Shown: positions 21,154-32,702, numbered from the stretch's first letter. The stretch: DNA of 64,000 nt from Gerris lacustris (GCA_951217055.1 OX578280.1:43093882-43157881); one strand, 5' to 3'. Notes: generated by a model from the letters alone, not told the origin. Program-made: numbers and translations.

Positions 21154-24021
21154 ATGTCTAGAGACATCAGAACTCCGAATTGTGTTAATTTTAGCAGCAG
21201 TAATATGGCTAAAGAATGGAGAAATTGGTATGATGAGTTTTATATTTATATGATAGCGTCTAAATTGAACAAAGATGACGAAACAGTAAAGGTTGCGACA
21301 TTGTTAAATTTAATGGGTAAAGAATCCTTAGCTATCTATAAAACTTTCAAAGATGATAAAGAAACATTTGACAGTGTTGTAAAACATTTTGATACGCATT
21401 TTGAACCTAAGAAGAATGTAGTTTTTGAAAGATTTAAGTTTTACAAATATAAACAAGAATGTAATCAAAATGCTACTCAGTTTATTACGGCATTAAAAAA
21501 TTTAGCCGAATCTTGCGAATTCAAAGAAAAGGACAATATGGTCCGTGATAAAATCGTTATAGAAACTAATGACGATGCTTTGAGAAGTAAACTATTATCA
21601 GAAGAAGATTTAACTTTAGAAAAAGCGTTCAAAACTTTCTTAAATCATGAAGTTGTTAAGAACCAATTACATGAGATGAAAAATAAAGAAGATGGTCCTG
21701 TCAATAATGTGGAAGTAGACTTAATTAGAGGTCCACCTAGCAAATCTAACTCGTACCCTCGTGCTAGTAATAATTCTTATAAATGTTTTAAATGTGGTCA
21801 GGAACATGTGAGAGCTCAATGTCCTGCCTATGGGAAAACTTGCTCATTCTGTGGTTTTAAAAATCATTTTTCAATAGGGTGTTCACGAAAAAATAAAAAA
21901 ATAAATAGAAAATATAAAAAGAATTATAGTATAGAGAAGAGAAATTCTGGATCGGATGAGAGTTCTGATACTGAAGAGAAGTTACATATAAATGAAGTTT
22001 GTAATCACGAGGTAAAGAAACATTGGGTACAAACAGCTTGGATAAATGATACTCCGATTAGATTTAAAATTGATTCCGGAGCAGACATAAATATTATTCC
22101 TTTAAAAATACTAAAAAATATATTTAACGGTAAGATACCAACGATGAGGTCTACAAATGACAATATTGTTGCCTTCGGTAATCATAAATTAAAATCTTTA
22201 GGAAAAATAAGCCTTAAAACTTTGATAAGAGGAAAATATTTTAGTGTACAATATACAATAATGGATGTTCCGTCTAAACCTATTTTAGGTTTAACATCAA
22301 GCATTAAATTTGATTTAATTAAAAGAATAGACACGGTTCAACAAGGTAAAATTCAAAGTAAAGAAGATCTTATAAGAAAGTTTAAACCGGTTTTTGAAGG
22401 TATTGGTAAATTCCCTGGTCAGCCGTACCATATTAAACTAAAAGAAAATACTGTGCCACGAATATTTCCTGAAAGAAAAATTCCAAAATCCTTATTGCCA
22501 AAAGTTAAAGAATCCTTAGATAGGCTAGTTAAAGAAAAAGTTATTAAACCTATGAATGTCCCGACTGATTGGTCTCATCCATTGGTTATAGCTGAAAAAC
22601 CAGATAAAAATTTAAGAATATGTTTAGATCCAAGGTATCTCAATGAGTTTATTGTACAAGATAAGTATCATATTCCTACTCAAGATGAAATATTAATTGA
22701 TTTAGATGGCACATCGTGTTATACTTTATTAGATATGAAAGAAAGTTTTCATCAAGTAGTATTAGATGATGAAACGTCAAAAATGTTATCTTTTAGCACT
22801 CCGTTTGGGAAATTTCGCTATTTAGGATTGCCTTATGGGATCAAAATAGCTAGTGAAGCTTTTCAAAAGAAGAATATGGAAACCTTTAGTGATATAAAAG
22901 GAGTAAAGATATATATTGATGATATTTTTATAGCAACATCTGAAGAAGATCATGAAGCTACAGTGACGGCCGAATTAAAAAGAGCCAAAGATAACGGTAT
23001 AACTTTCAATCCATCCAAATTTCAATATAAATGTAAAAAAGTAAAACTACTTGGGCATATAGTCTCTGAAGAAGGGGTTCAAGTCGATCCTCAACGGACT
23101 GAGGCTATTGTAAAAATGAAAAACCCCGAAAATAATAAGGAATTATTAAGATTACTGGGTATAGTAAAATATTTGGGTAAATTCATACCCAATCTCTCTC
23201 AGGTATCAGCTCCACTGAGGGAACTTACGAAAAATTCATCAGATTGGAAATGGACTGACGAACATAATAAAGCTGTTAACCTGTTGAAATTGTTAATAAG
23301 TCAAGCTCCAACTTTATCTCATTGTAATGAAAAATCTCAATTTTATATTCAGACGGATGCTTGTAATGAAGGATTAGGGGCAGTGCTGATACAAGATGGA
23401 AAACCAGTGGCTTATGCCTCGAGAACATTGACTCCGACTGAAAAAAGGTATGCAATAATAGAAAAAGAATGTTTGGCTATAGTCTTCGCATTAGAGAAAT
23501 GACATTATTTTATTTATGGTAGACATGTGATTCTACAGACTGATCACAATCCGTTGGTATGTATACAAAATAAAGAATTTAGTAAAATACCAAGTAGATT
23601 ACAAAGAATGTACTTACGCATCATGAAATATGACGTAAAAATAACCTACTTACCGGGTAAAGATATGCTAATAGCAGATGCTTTATCTCGAGCTGCATTA
23701 AAAACTACTGGCCAAGAAGACTTAGAACTAAACTTTGTAATACATGAAGTAAAAAGAAAACTCCCTATTTCAGAACATAGATTGAATGAACTAAAAAAGA
23801 TGACTAAAGAAGATAAAGTATTAAACAAAATTATGAATTATTTAAAGAATGGATGGCCAGATAAGAATTACTTGTCATCGGCAGAGAATAAATTTTTTGC
23901 CCTGAAAGATTTTTTAACAATTTACGATGAATTAATTTTTTATGAAGATCGTTTAGTGATTCCTTTGTCATTTCAGTCAGTAATTTTAAAAACAGCCCAT
24001 GAAGGTCACCAAGGTATCAAC
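21154..24021 (+). pseudogene. gag-pol, first part: Gag, protease, RT, RNase H and start of integrase
   Basis: One frame from ATG 21,154. Residues 1-200 are Gag-like and rich in Lys/Glu. Two zinc knuckles follow at about residues 211 (C-X2-C-X3-H-X4-C, one residue short of the standard spacing) and 230 (C-X2-C-X4-H-X4-C). The aspartic protease DSGAD is at residues 307-311. RT spans about 420-640 with YIDD at 587-590. RNase H begins near 715 (QTDACNEG). A TGA at 23,500-23,502 sits where relatives have a Trp codon; the frame then stays open through the rest of RNase H to the first histidines of the integrase zinc domain, until a stop at 24,022. Protease, RT and RNase H would replicate the element's RNA in cytoplasmic particles; with the TGA, no integrase can be made without readthrough. 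Confidence 0.9.
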
Positions 24022-24022
24022 T

Positions 24023-25054
24023 AGAACTAAACTCAAAATTAAAGAATCCTTGTACTGGCCTGGTATGTCACAAGATATAAAAGAAATGATCCTAAACTGT
24101 GAAGTATGCCAACAATTAAGACCTCAGAACTGCAAGATGCCTTTGATTAATCACTCCGTACCAGAATTACCGTGGAGAAAACTTGGAATGGATATACTAG
24201 ATTATAATGGTAAAAGTTATCTAGTAGTTGTAGATTACACTTCAAAGTGGCTTGAGCTATTGCCTATAAGAAACAAATCTGTTCAGGAAATAATTAATAA
24301 ATTAAAAGTAATATTTTCTTACCATGGATACCCAGAGAAGATTATAAGCGAAAATGTTCCCTTTAACAGTATAGAGTTTAAAAATTACTTGGAACGTCAT
24401 GATATAGTATTGGTGACTTCAAGCCCTAACTTTCCAAGAAGTAATGGGCAGGCAGAATCAGCTGTTAAATCAACTAAGAAGATGTTAAAGAAATCAGAAT
24501 TAACAAAATGTAGTATACACGAGTTGATGTTAGATTATAGGAACACTCCTATTGCTGGACTGAACTTGTCTCCTGCACAGATTCTTATGAGTAGGAGGCT
24601 TAGAGATAATATGATTAAGACTGAAGGTCATCTGAAACCAACTGTAGTTAAACCTTCAGAACTTAAACTTAAACAGAATGTAATGCATCGTAAGCAAAGT
24701 GACTGGTATAATAGAACAGCTAGAAACTTAACACCTGTAAAAGAAAAGGATAAAGTTCTCTTTAGGAAAAATAACAAGTGGAGAAAAGGAACATTAAAAA
24801 AATGTTTGGATGCACCTAGGTCATACGTGATTCAATCTGAAGAAGGTCCATCGTACAGAAGAACTAGAGAGCATTTAATCAGAGTGAAAAGTGATGCTGC
24901 ATCATCGGCTGCAGTCAATAAGAGTGAAGCATCTGGATCAACCTCTCACTCTTCTCAGCCATCTACGCCTGTTACTACAAGTATAGAGCCTCCTAAACGT
25001 TATGACTTGAGAGATCGGTCTAAAATTAAAAAACCTTGTAGGTATCAATCTTAA
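24023..25054 (+). pseudogene. gag-pol, second part: integrase, shifted frame
   Basis: Frame resumes after what appears to be one extra base at about 24,022. It starts RTKLKIKESLYWPGM, the usual context of the integrase zinc domain, and keeps the two cysteines (CEVC) of that domain. In the catalytic core the first Asp lies in GMDILDY and the Glu in NGQAES, but the second Asp is Glu (GAA, 24,350-24,352, in SENVP where SDNGP is usual). The C-terminus is basic and Ser/Thr-rich and has no chromodomain. Frameshift plus D-to-E substitution indicate inactivity. Confidence 0.9.
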
Positions 25055-25103
25055 ACTTTGTTTCTGTTCTCAGCTTAGTTTATATATTTAATTTTCTTTT
25101 ATT

Positions 25104-25116
25104 AAGAAAGAAAGGA
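25104..25116 (+). promoter_or_regulatory. Polypurine tract
   Basis: AAGAAAGAAAGGA directly precedes the 3' LTR; primes plus-strand DNA synthesis in this class. Confidence 0.85.
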
Positions 25117-25322
25117 TGTTGAGAAAGTTATATTTAATTTATTTAATATTTTATTTTATTTTGTTTTTAAATTATGTAAACACTGTCTTTATATAAACAA
25201 ACATGTATGTGACAGTTATAATAAATAATGTGTATTGTTGTTTTTTGTCTTAAAATGAAATTGGCTTTCTTTATTAATTACCAATATAATTAATGTTTAA
25301 TGATCAAGTAACTGATCAAACA
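25117..25322 (+). repeat. 3' LTR
   Basis: 206 bp, same as the 5' LTR, followed by the target duplication AGTAC. Confidence 0.95.
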
Positions 25323-25336
25323 AGTACTACTAAACA

Positions 25337-25860
25337 TTTTTACTTTCTCATATAAAGAGAAAGTATTGTGATGGCTCGAAAATTCGATTTTGGGATTTTG
25401 ATGGATTTTTCATGGATTCCAAAAAAGTTGGTTTGAAAACATATTTGTCTGTCGTCTGTGCAAACGCGTTTTGAAACATGTTCAAAACAATCATACTCCC
25501 GGCGCGAAATTTAGAAATGAATTCTCGCTCCAAATTTGGGGGCGTTACCCGTCAAAAACTCTGAAAAAATAAGACTGATTAAAAAATTCTAAAATGTAGT
25601 CCATTTAAATTCGAATCTAACGATATAAGCCGTTTTCCCGGGGAAAATCTAGTTTCTAAGAAAATAGCTTTAAACGCGAACGAAGAGGCTCATTCGATTC
25701 CCCGCCAAGGAGAAGTATTTTTTTAGATACATTTTGATAAAATGTTCAATAATAATTAAATGTACGAAAACTCGAAAACTAATAAATCAAAAACACTGGA
25801 CTGAGTAATTAAGAACTCGTATATGAGGAAGTTTGTCTTCTGAGTTGTCTCGGACCGATT
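25337..25860 (+). repeat. TACTTTCTC-family repeat
   Basis: Begins with a 5' hairpin TACTTTCTC...GAGAAAGTA and reads attgtgatgg, then a segment with 'ctgtcgtctgtgcaaacgcg', 'aaatttgggggcg', 'ccgttttcccgggg' and ends 'gttgtctcggaccgatt'. A tRNA T-arm-like word, ttcgattccccgcc, lies near 25,700. Same layout as the copy at 31.1 kb. Non-coding. Confidence 0.75.
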
Positions 25861-27324
25861 ATTTTCTTTTCTAAATCTACACATTTGTATGGAGTTATCA
25901 GTAAATAGAAAATAATTTGAGAATTTTCCCCCTAGAGAAAATTAACATAAATGATCAAATTTTAATATTAGTCCATTTAAATTTAACTTTAATTCAACGG
26001 GTACACACTTCTACAGATTTAATTAAATTTAACACATAACGCGATTATAGTTGTTATATTTCACTTATATTTTGATAGAGTAAATAGAAGTGAGTATTAG
26101 ATGTTATATAGATTATTCATATCTATAAATTATAAATATAATATGATAAATGTAATTATGTTCGAACGCGATTTTACATAAAAGAATCACCATTTTTCAT
26201 ACTTTGTATTAACAGTTTATTAAAGATGCTTTTTCGATCCATATTTTAGTTTAGCATCTCTAGTTTTCGTCCGTCAACGTTGTAACCAAATTTTTCTCAT
26301 GTATATTCCAAGTTTTTGTATGTTCATGTATCTGTAACCAACTTACATGAACAGTTTAATAAAAATGCTTTCTCGATCTACACAGATCAGATCTACAGTT
26401 TTCGTTTAGCAACACTAGTTTGTGTCCAACATCGGTGTAACCAAGTTTTCTTGGGAAAAATCGAGTTTCCGAGATATTGATACAAATAAGTTTGTCTTCA
26501 TTTAAACCGAAACAACCACCTGTTGAACACTTCACGATTATGCTTAATAATTAATTATTTTAATTAGATATTAAAGGGATTTAAATTCTATATGTATTTG
26601 AGAATGTTTTATTTGAGTTTGCCGGCCATAACTTTTAACTTATCTCCAGTAAGTATATTTGTATATTTACAGGGTGTCCCAGCTAATATGGAACAGCGAA
26701 ATATCTCCGGAACCATGATAGAGTAAAATTAGAAGAACAGTCTTCTAGGCATCCGAGTATATAGATAAAAATGCCCGTTAATAAGGTTAAAAAGGAACGA
26801 AAGTCCAACAGTTAAAAAAACATATTTTTAATTCTAAGAATAAACTTCATCCTTTCTCTTCGATTTTGTTTCATTTCTTCTTTAAGTTTCTTTATAATTT
26901 ATTTTATGTTGCTGACAAATTCGCTTTGATATTTAACATAAAACTTAAAAACATTATTTAACAGCTCGGCGAAGCACGGGTATCCATAATAGTAAGGGTT
27001 CTTGTAATATACTCTTAACTAATTTTAAACCGCTACTTATTTCCTTTCACTAGAACCCTAATTAGAAGGGTGTAAATATTGAACTAATCTAAATCGAACT
27101 CCCCTACATCAATAGAAACTAGTTTCCACTCTAATAACGTTAGTCCGACCAAACCTTAAACCAAACTAAAACAATAACAGTTACCACAAAGCCTGCACAA
27201 GCACATATCAAGTCTAGTATATCGTTAGTTATACAACAAATAAACTTAACAAACAGGTATTATGTCCTATAACTTTAAATTTAAACTTAAGATTTGTGTA
27301 ATAAAGTTTTATTAATCAATTATT
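25861..27324. other. Repeat remnants, no gene
   Basis: 26,440-26,560 resembles an eroded TACTTTCTC-family segment. At 26,677 'cagggtgtccc' is a common transposon-end word. At 26,963-26,990 'cggcgaagcacgggtatcc' matches the 3' end of the Helitron-like repeat at 36.09 kb, so a relative ends here. No coding sequence. Confidence 0.45.
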
Positions 27325-27755
27325 GCTTCCGAGCTTACCGAAGGTAGTGGTAACTATGTGATCGATCTATAAAGAACGAAAACTTTTTATTTCTCCGATT
27401 TAAAAAATTCCAAGTCAAAAATCCGTTTCAGACATCAGGGGACTTATATGGTTAAAAACTCAAACAAAAGGGAAAAAACTAAGTACTAAATTAGTAAACT
27501 GAGGATTTCTCCTTATCCTGGTCTTTTTGGTACTACATTTAGACTTTAATATTTAAACGAAAATGTAGTACCCAAAAGACCAGAATAAGGAGAAATCATC
27601 AGTTTACTAATATAAATATAGAGGGTAATAATCTACTAAACTTTGAGGAAAAAACTAAAGAAATTATACTTTAATATGTTGTGAAATAATAACATCAATA
27701 AAGTACGTAATAGGATGCGATAAAGCTGTGTGGCACACTACTTATCAGACTATTT
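27325..27755 (+). repeat. GCTTACCG-family repeat with hairpin insert
   Basis: Best preserved head of the family: ttgcttccgagcttaccgaagg followed by 'ctccgatttaaaaaattcc' and 'cgtttcagacatcagggga'. Ends around 'tgtggcacactacttatcagac'. The centre is replaced by the 120-bp hairpin at 27,491-27,610. Confidence 0.65.
27491..27610. repeat. 120-bp hairpin, 50-bp arms, 20-nt loop
   Basis: 27,491-27,540 and 27,561-27,610 are reverse complements with three mismatches. It may be a very small MITE or a replication-derived inverted duplication. Confidence 0.9.
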
Positions 27756-28753
27756 TTTAACTTCAATTTAAGAAAACTAATGTACCAATTAGTGTAGGGT
27801 ACGCAGCTTCATCACGTCTTATGTTACCAAAAAAATTGGATGCTAGATTTAAAATAATACCACACAAATTATATGACCCCACTAGGAATTGAAAGTATGA
27901 TTCTTTGCCACCTGGTTTAATTTCCACTGAAGTCAAATTCATTTATTTTAATGATTTAATGTGTTAAGAAAGCTTTAGAACAATATTTTTACATAGGCGA
28001 GAGAGGAAATAGGCATAGAGGGCTGAAATAAAAATGTTAAAATAAAAAATAAAAATAGGGCATCTGTGAGATATACTTTCGACAAACCATCCAATTCTAA
28101 TAAAGAAAATAAAACACGACTCAAAAAACAGTCGTAGAAATTTTTATGGACAGAAGGACAGATGGACTCGAACCGAAAATTACCTCTAAGTGTAAATGCA
28201 TTATGTCTCTATGCATGTCTGTCTAGGATATGATGAATTTGGACACAAATACATTTAGGTCTTAAAATTCCCGTTATCTTCTGTATGCAGCTCGAAAACA
28301 AAATATCAAAAGAAAAGTTATAAATTTAAAAAAAAGAAGCATGTAGGTATCTAAAGTAAAAGACATAATAAAAAAGCGTTTAATGTATCATCGTTTTGTT
28401 GCTAAGCTTCATTTATAAATTAAAATATTTCTGCCAAAATGTTGGCAAACTTACTCAGGTATGAATACATTTTTAAAGACTAGCAAAAGAAAATGGCACT
28501 GTTGGGCTTAAGAAATAATAATAATAAAAAGGTAATAATACCTAACATAGATAAAACATAAATCAACATATTTATAAATTTATTAGTACTCCAAGTTATT
28601 TGAAACATAAATAGTTAAGGTTGAGGTGCAATAATTGTATATATAAATTAAGCTACATTACATAAAAAAGAGAACTATATTGTAAAAATAATTTGTCTCT
28701 TTGAAAGGCTTCATTACAACACCTAAATCTCACAACTATAAAACATTAATTTA
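27756..28753. other. No gene seen
   Basis: AT-rich, no open frame or structured repeat recognised. Confidence 0.4.
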
Positions 28754-28970
28754 ATAGTACATAACGCGTTTAGTACGGAAAGTAGCATTTTTCATGCGAG
28801 TGTGGAGTTTGCACTCGAGCGACAGCGAGGATAGTAAAACCACACGAGCAAAGCAACATGCAGTTTTCGCACGATTTGCGTACCGCACATTATCTACGAT
28901 TGTTGGATTTTAATAATAAATACAAAAAAAAAAAATAAACTTCCTGCAAGTAAGTTCGTATTTCTCTTTT

Positions 28971-29540
28971 TAGTCCAGTCAAATTAGGTTTTCATCTTGC
29001 ATTAAATCATGTAGTTCCAATTTTTTCAGGAATGTGTAGGGGGTGGTCCCCTGAACAACGCCTAATAAAGTCCCATCGATTTCAGGCGCCGCGGGAGGGG
29101 GGAGGGGGGGCAAAAGGTCACATTTTTCAGTTTTTGGCGTTTATCTTGAAAACGGTACGTCGCACAGAAAATAATAATCTATTCAAAATTAAAGCTGATA
29201 AAATTATCTTTCAAATTATATATATCTTGTTTCAACCTAAGTGTTACCGTTTTTGAGATATGAGCCGTTGAATATTAAAAAATGAAAAAAAAGGGGACAG
29301 TGGTTCAGGAATCTCGACAATCTTTCTCTTCTAACTCTTTTCCCTTCGATTTTAACGAAAACTCGGGGGAAATAAAGTTGTAGAGCGAAAAATGTCCTTA
29401 AAAAATTAATGTAGTTATGCTAATTTATCTTCACCCCGTAAATAGTTAGAGCGTTTTGAAGTTTAGGGGCGCTTTTCAACATTTTACTAGTAAAATGCTT
29501 CTTGTGACTCAAGTTTTGTTTCCAAGGTTTGTAACTCTCT
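28971..29540 (+). repeat. Left TIR of TAGTCCAG copy 1 (~570 bp)
   Basis: Includes a G-run block at 29,091-29,111 and the phrases 'cttgaaaacggtacgtcgcac' and 'gttgtagagcgaaaaatgtcc', each complemented in the right arm. Identity is high but not perfect. Confidence 0.9.
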
Positions 29541-29813
29541 TGATCACTTTGTATGCTGTTTAATTAGATAAGTATAGTAATTATAACCCGTATTAATAAT
29601 GAATTATGTATACATGTACCAAAATCTATATCTCGTAATATATAGAAGGACACTTGCATTAGAGAGGAGGAAGTAATAAATCAATTTAAGATGTATAAAA
29701 GTTGTTCATAAAATCAAAAATTGGGTATCAAAAATAGGTTCAAATAACAATACTAACATTGAATATATGTATACAATTCATTTATCAACTGCTTTTTCAT
29801 TTGTTAAAAGCTG

Positions 29814-30188
29814 TCAATATGATACTTCAATCAAATTGCTCAAAGTCTTCTTGGATCGGAACACTGTTTGTACACGAGCCTTGACAGTTGCTGCACACCA
29901 GGGAACAGTTGATCCTGGCTCTCCGACAACCACATATCGTTCCGCAGCCAGTGGTACAGCTGCAGAAGAGTGTGTTGAGGACAATGTCTGGTGCCAAGGG
30001 GGGTTTTGTCTTGATAGGAGTAAGGTGTCCACATCTTTTCTCGTCCAGCACCAACTTTCATGTAGGATGGATTCGTTCCCCAACCATTGCTGCACCTCCA
30101 GAAACACTCTGTATGAATGTTGCATTGCAGCATCTGTTGTGGGCGGCAAAGCGCGCAGGTTGGCTTTCATTATTGCAGTGGATTTCAC
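29814..30188 (-). pseudogene. Decayed gene, C-terminal part: cysteine-rich CXC-like domain
   Basis: Minus strand. One frame (30,188 down) reads LPPTTDAAMQHSYRVFLEVQ and QQWLGNE; after a frameshift, a second frame (30,054 down to 29,827) reads PPLAPDIVLNTLFCSCTTGC followed by a run of paired cysteines (CGC, NCS, CSNCQG, C) ending in an acidic tail EDFEQFD and a stop. The spacing resembles tesmin/TSO1-type CXC zinc clusters. I recall this pairing of 'LPPT..AA..HS.R' with a terminal cysteine cluster from numerous uncharacterised arthropod proteins, but cannot search here. The N-terminal part of the same kind of protein lies upstream at 30,567-30,725. Confidence 0.6.
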
Positions 30189-30379
30189 GAATCACGAAGC
30201 ATATGTATCAGTGAACAAAATAGAATAAAATAGATTAGAATTGTAGCTAGTTGTATTTAATAATTATTGAATACTAATTATTGTATTATTAATAATATAA
30301 CGATAACGTATTAGTAAATATTAATTAGTTAAAAGAATTATTAAATTTACTTAATGGGGTCAGTACGGTCTAAGAAAAA

Positions 30380-30566
30380 TTAAAGGTACCTGTACTGATT
30401 GTGAATATACTTATTTAACGGGGCCTGGAACATGAGCAGGAACATTCATTCCCCAGCTTCAGCAATGTCTCCTGGTGAAGATTTGGGGTCATAAAACAAT
30501 TTTGCGATGTTTGCTGTTTCATTGGCATACCGCTTGAAACATTATACTATGGCCTGGTTTTCTGCA
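30380..30566 (-). pseudogene. Decayed gene, middle scrap
   Basis: On the minus strand after 30,566, frames interrupted by stops read FKRYANETANIAKLFYDPKS and then IAEAGE, stop, FLLMF. This is coding-like and lies between the N- and C-terminal pieces in the same orientation, so it is probably the remnant of the central part; most of the centre is deleted. Confidence 0.4.
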
Positions 30567-30725
30567 CTACACATGGTCGACACCACCTTTCAATCTTCGG
30601 AACGAATCATGTCTTTCATCTCTTCGTGTAAGATTAGCACTTAATAACGTTTTCATCCCTTTATCACTCTCTTGACTTGCACCTTCTTCAGCTGTTTCAT
30701 CACAAATTAAGCACTTTTCACTCAT
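30567..30725 (-). pseudogene. Decayed gene, N-terminal part (CxxC start)
   Basis: ATG at 30,725 (minus) opens 52 codons starting MSEKCLICDETAEEG, with 'KGMKTLLSANLTRRDE' further on, ending at a stop at 30,567. A short N-terminal CLIC zinc-binding pair followed by 'KGxKTLL' is a pattern I associate with the same arthropod family as the C-terminal piece. The expected length for that family is many hundreds of residues, so the element is an internally deleted derivative. Confidence 0.5.
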
Positions 30726-30794
30726 TTTGAACGACCTATTATTGTAATAAAAATGTTGTATACGATCATAACTTGGCGCAAAAGCTCGAGAGAC

Positions 30795-31979
30795 TGTTTA
30801 CATAGAGTTACAGACGTTGGAAACAAAACTTGAGTCACAAGCAGAATTTTACTAGTAAAATGTTGAAAAGTGCCCTTAAACTTCAAAACGCTCTAGCTAT
30901 TTACGAGGTAAAGATATATTAGCATAACTTCATTCATTTTTTAAGGAAATGTTTCGCTCTACAACTTTATTTCCCACGAGTTATCGTTAAAATCGAAGGG
31001 GAAAGAGTTAGAAGAGAAAGATTGACGAGATACCTGAACCACTGCCCCTTTTTATTCATTTTTACTTTCTCATGTAAAGAGAAAGTATTGTGATGGCGCG
31101 AAAATTCTATTTTAATGGATTTACACGTTTTGAGGTCCCCTGAGTCCAAAAAAGTGGTTTTTAAAAAATGTCTGTCCGTCGTCCGTCGTCTGTGCAGACG
31201 CCTGGAGCCTAAACTACTGGGCCGATTTTGACGAAATTTGGCATACATGTTCAGAAAAATCATACCCCGATGCGAAATCGAGAAATGAATTTTAGCTCTA
31301 AATTTGGGGGCGCTACCCCCCAAAAACTCTGAAAAAACATGAAAAAAAATTATTTCTCGAAAACGGTTCAGACGATTTTGATGAAAAAATTCTAAAATGT
31401 AGTCCATTTAAATACGAATCTAATTATATAAGCCGTTTTCCCGGGAAATATCTAGTTCCTGAGAAAATAGCTTAAAACGCGGACGGAGGGAGCCCGGGTT
31501 CGATTCCCCGCCCAGGAGAAGTTATTTTAATGATACATTTCGATGAAATGTTCAATAATAATTAAATGTACATACGAAAGCTAATAAATGGAAAACACTG
31601 GGCTATGTAATTATGAACTCGTATAAGAGAAAGTTTGTCTGAGTTGTCTAGGACCGATTTTTTAATATTCAACGGCTCATATCTCAAAAACGGTAAGACT
31701 TAGGTTGAAACAAGATGTATATGATTTGAAAGATAATTTTATCAGCTTTAATTTTGAATAGATTATTATTTTTTGTGCGACGTACCGTTTTCAAGATAAA
31801 CGCCGAAAACTGAAAAATGTGACCTTTTGCCCCCCCTCCCCCCTCCCGCGGCGCCTGAAATCGATGGGACTTTATTAGGCGTTATTCAGGGGACCACCCC
31901 CTACACATTCCTGAAAAAATTGGAACTACATGATTTAATGCAAGATTCGCCGCCATTTTGAGCTAATTTGACTGGACTA
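30795..31979 (-). repeat. Right TIR of TAGTCCAG copy 1, split by an insertion
   Basis: Reverse complement of the left arm: 30,795-31,062 matches 29,280-29,540 and 31,658-31,979 matches 28,971-29,280. Confidence 0.9.
31063..31657 (+). mobile_element. TACTTTCTC-family element, complete copy
   Basis: About 595 bp inserted in a run of T in the right TIR; the uninterrupted site is preserved in the left TIR near 29,270-29,295, so the ends are defined to within the T-run (up to 5 T duplicated). 5' hairpin TACTTTCTC atgtaaa GAGAAAGTA; a tRNA-like gggttcgattccccgcc at about 31,497-31,513; 3' end ctaggaccgat. No frame of interest and no TIR. Could be a SINE-like or hairpin-ended non-autonomous element. 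Confidence 0.8.
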
Positions 31980-32498
31980 TTTGATAAAGATGATTCGATA
32001 AGATTCATTAGTTGTATTTTGTGCCTAATTAATTATTTCGGAAGGCGTATTATATTCCCCTCATTTCGTCATAATGACATAAATCAATCATTGTTTTTCA
32101 CTAAAAACTCGATATAAACAGTTACTTTAATTAAACAAACAGCAAATTAGTTTTGTTAAATGTAAACAAACTCGCTAATCGTGCGTTAAGGTGAAGAATT
32201 TTTTTTACCGCACTAGGGCGGAAAAAAAAATAGGAATTATGAAACGTGCATGCGCAATGAATACAAGTACGTAAAGAATCACTTCCTACGTATCTAAACA
32301 GAGATACGATGTTTATATTTCGTATCAATCGTAGATAAAAATAGTTAATTGTAGTAATTTGGGTAGCTTAGAGGAAATATATTCTAATTCCCCTTTTACG
32401 ACTATTTTTCTCCTCCTTCTCGAGGCATATTTATGTCTGTTATAAATTAAAAATAATCAATCATATTCATGTTTTCGTCTACTAGAGACTAGGGTAAA

Positions 32499-32702
32499 TA
32501 TCGGCAATAGCGTACCCCTTCTCACTCCAACGTATTTTTTGACAAAGGGATATCAACTCTCCTATGAACAAACCATACATATATAATTATTATATACATG
32601 TAATATTATATACTAATGGAAGGGATGAATTGATATATCGAAGCCAACTGTACTACTTTGAAAGACATCGATTACACAGAAGGGGTACACTATTGCCGAG
32701 TT
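32499..32702. mobile_element. ~200-bp MITE
   Basis: Left TCGGCAATAGCGTACCCCTT and right AGGGGTACACTATTGCCGA are inverted repeats (about 22 bp, one mismatch). No coding content. Lies between the arms of the outer composite element. Confidence 0.7.

Larger units (their letters stand above)
20838..25322 (+). mobile_element. Ty3/gypsy LTR retrotransposon (mag-like), recent but defective
   Basis: Complete 4,485-bp element flanked by the 5-bp target duplication AGTAC (20,833-20,837 and 25,323-25,327). Two 206-bp LTRs start TGTTG and end AACA and are identical as read. A primer-binding site, a fused gag-pol frame and a polypurine tract lie between. The order protease, RT, RNase H, integrase places it in Ty3/gypsy (Metaviridae-type); RT and RNase H wording resembles mag-type elements. 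There is no env. The coding region carries an in-frame stop, a frameshift and a changed integrase catalytic residue, so it cannot now encode a full polyprotein. Confidence 0.95.
28971..31979. mobile_element. TAGTCCAG-family DNA transposon, copy 1
   Basis: Starts TAGTCCAGTC and ends GACTGGACTA, flanked by TTT on both sides (28,968-28,970; 31,980-31,982). The uninterrupted equivalent of the insertion site is present in the opposite arm of the surrounding element (around 34,103-34,125, complement reads CTTTTGATAAAG), which confirms both ends and a 3-bp duplication. Inverted arms: 28,971-29,540 and 30,795-31,979, the right one containing a later insertion at 31,063-31,657. Without that insertion the element is about 2.4 kb. 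The centre holds two minus-strand pieces of a decayed gene. Confidence 0.85.
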
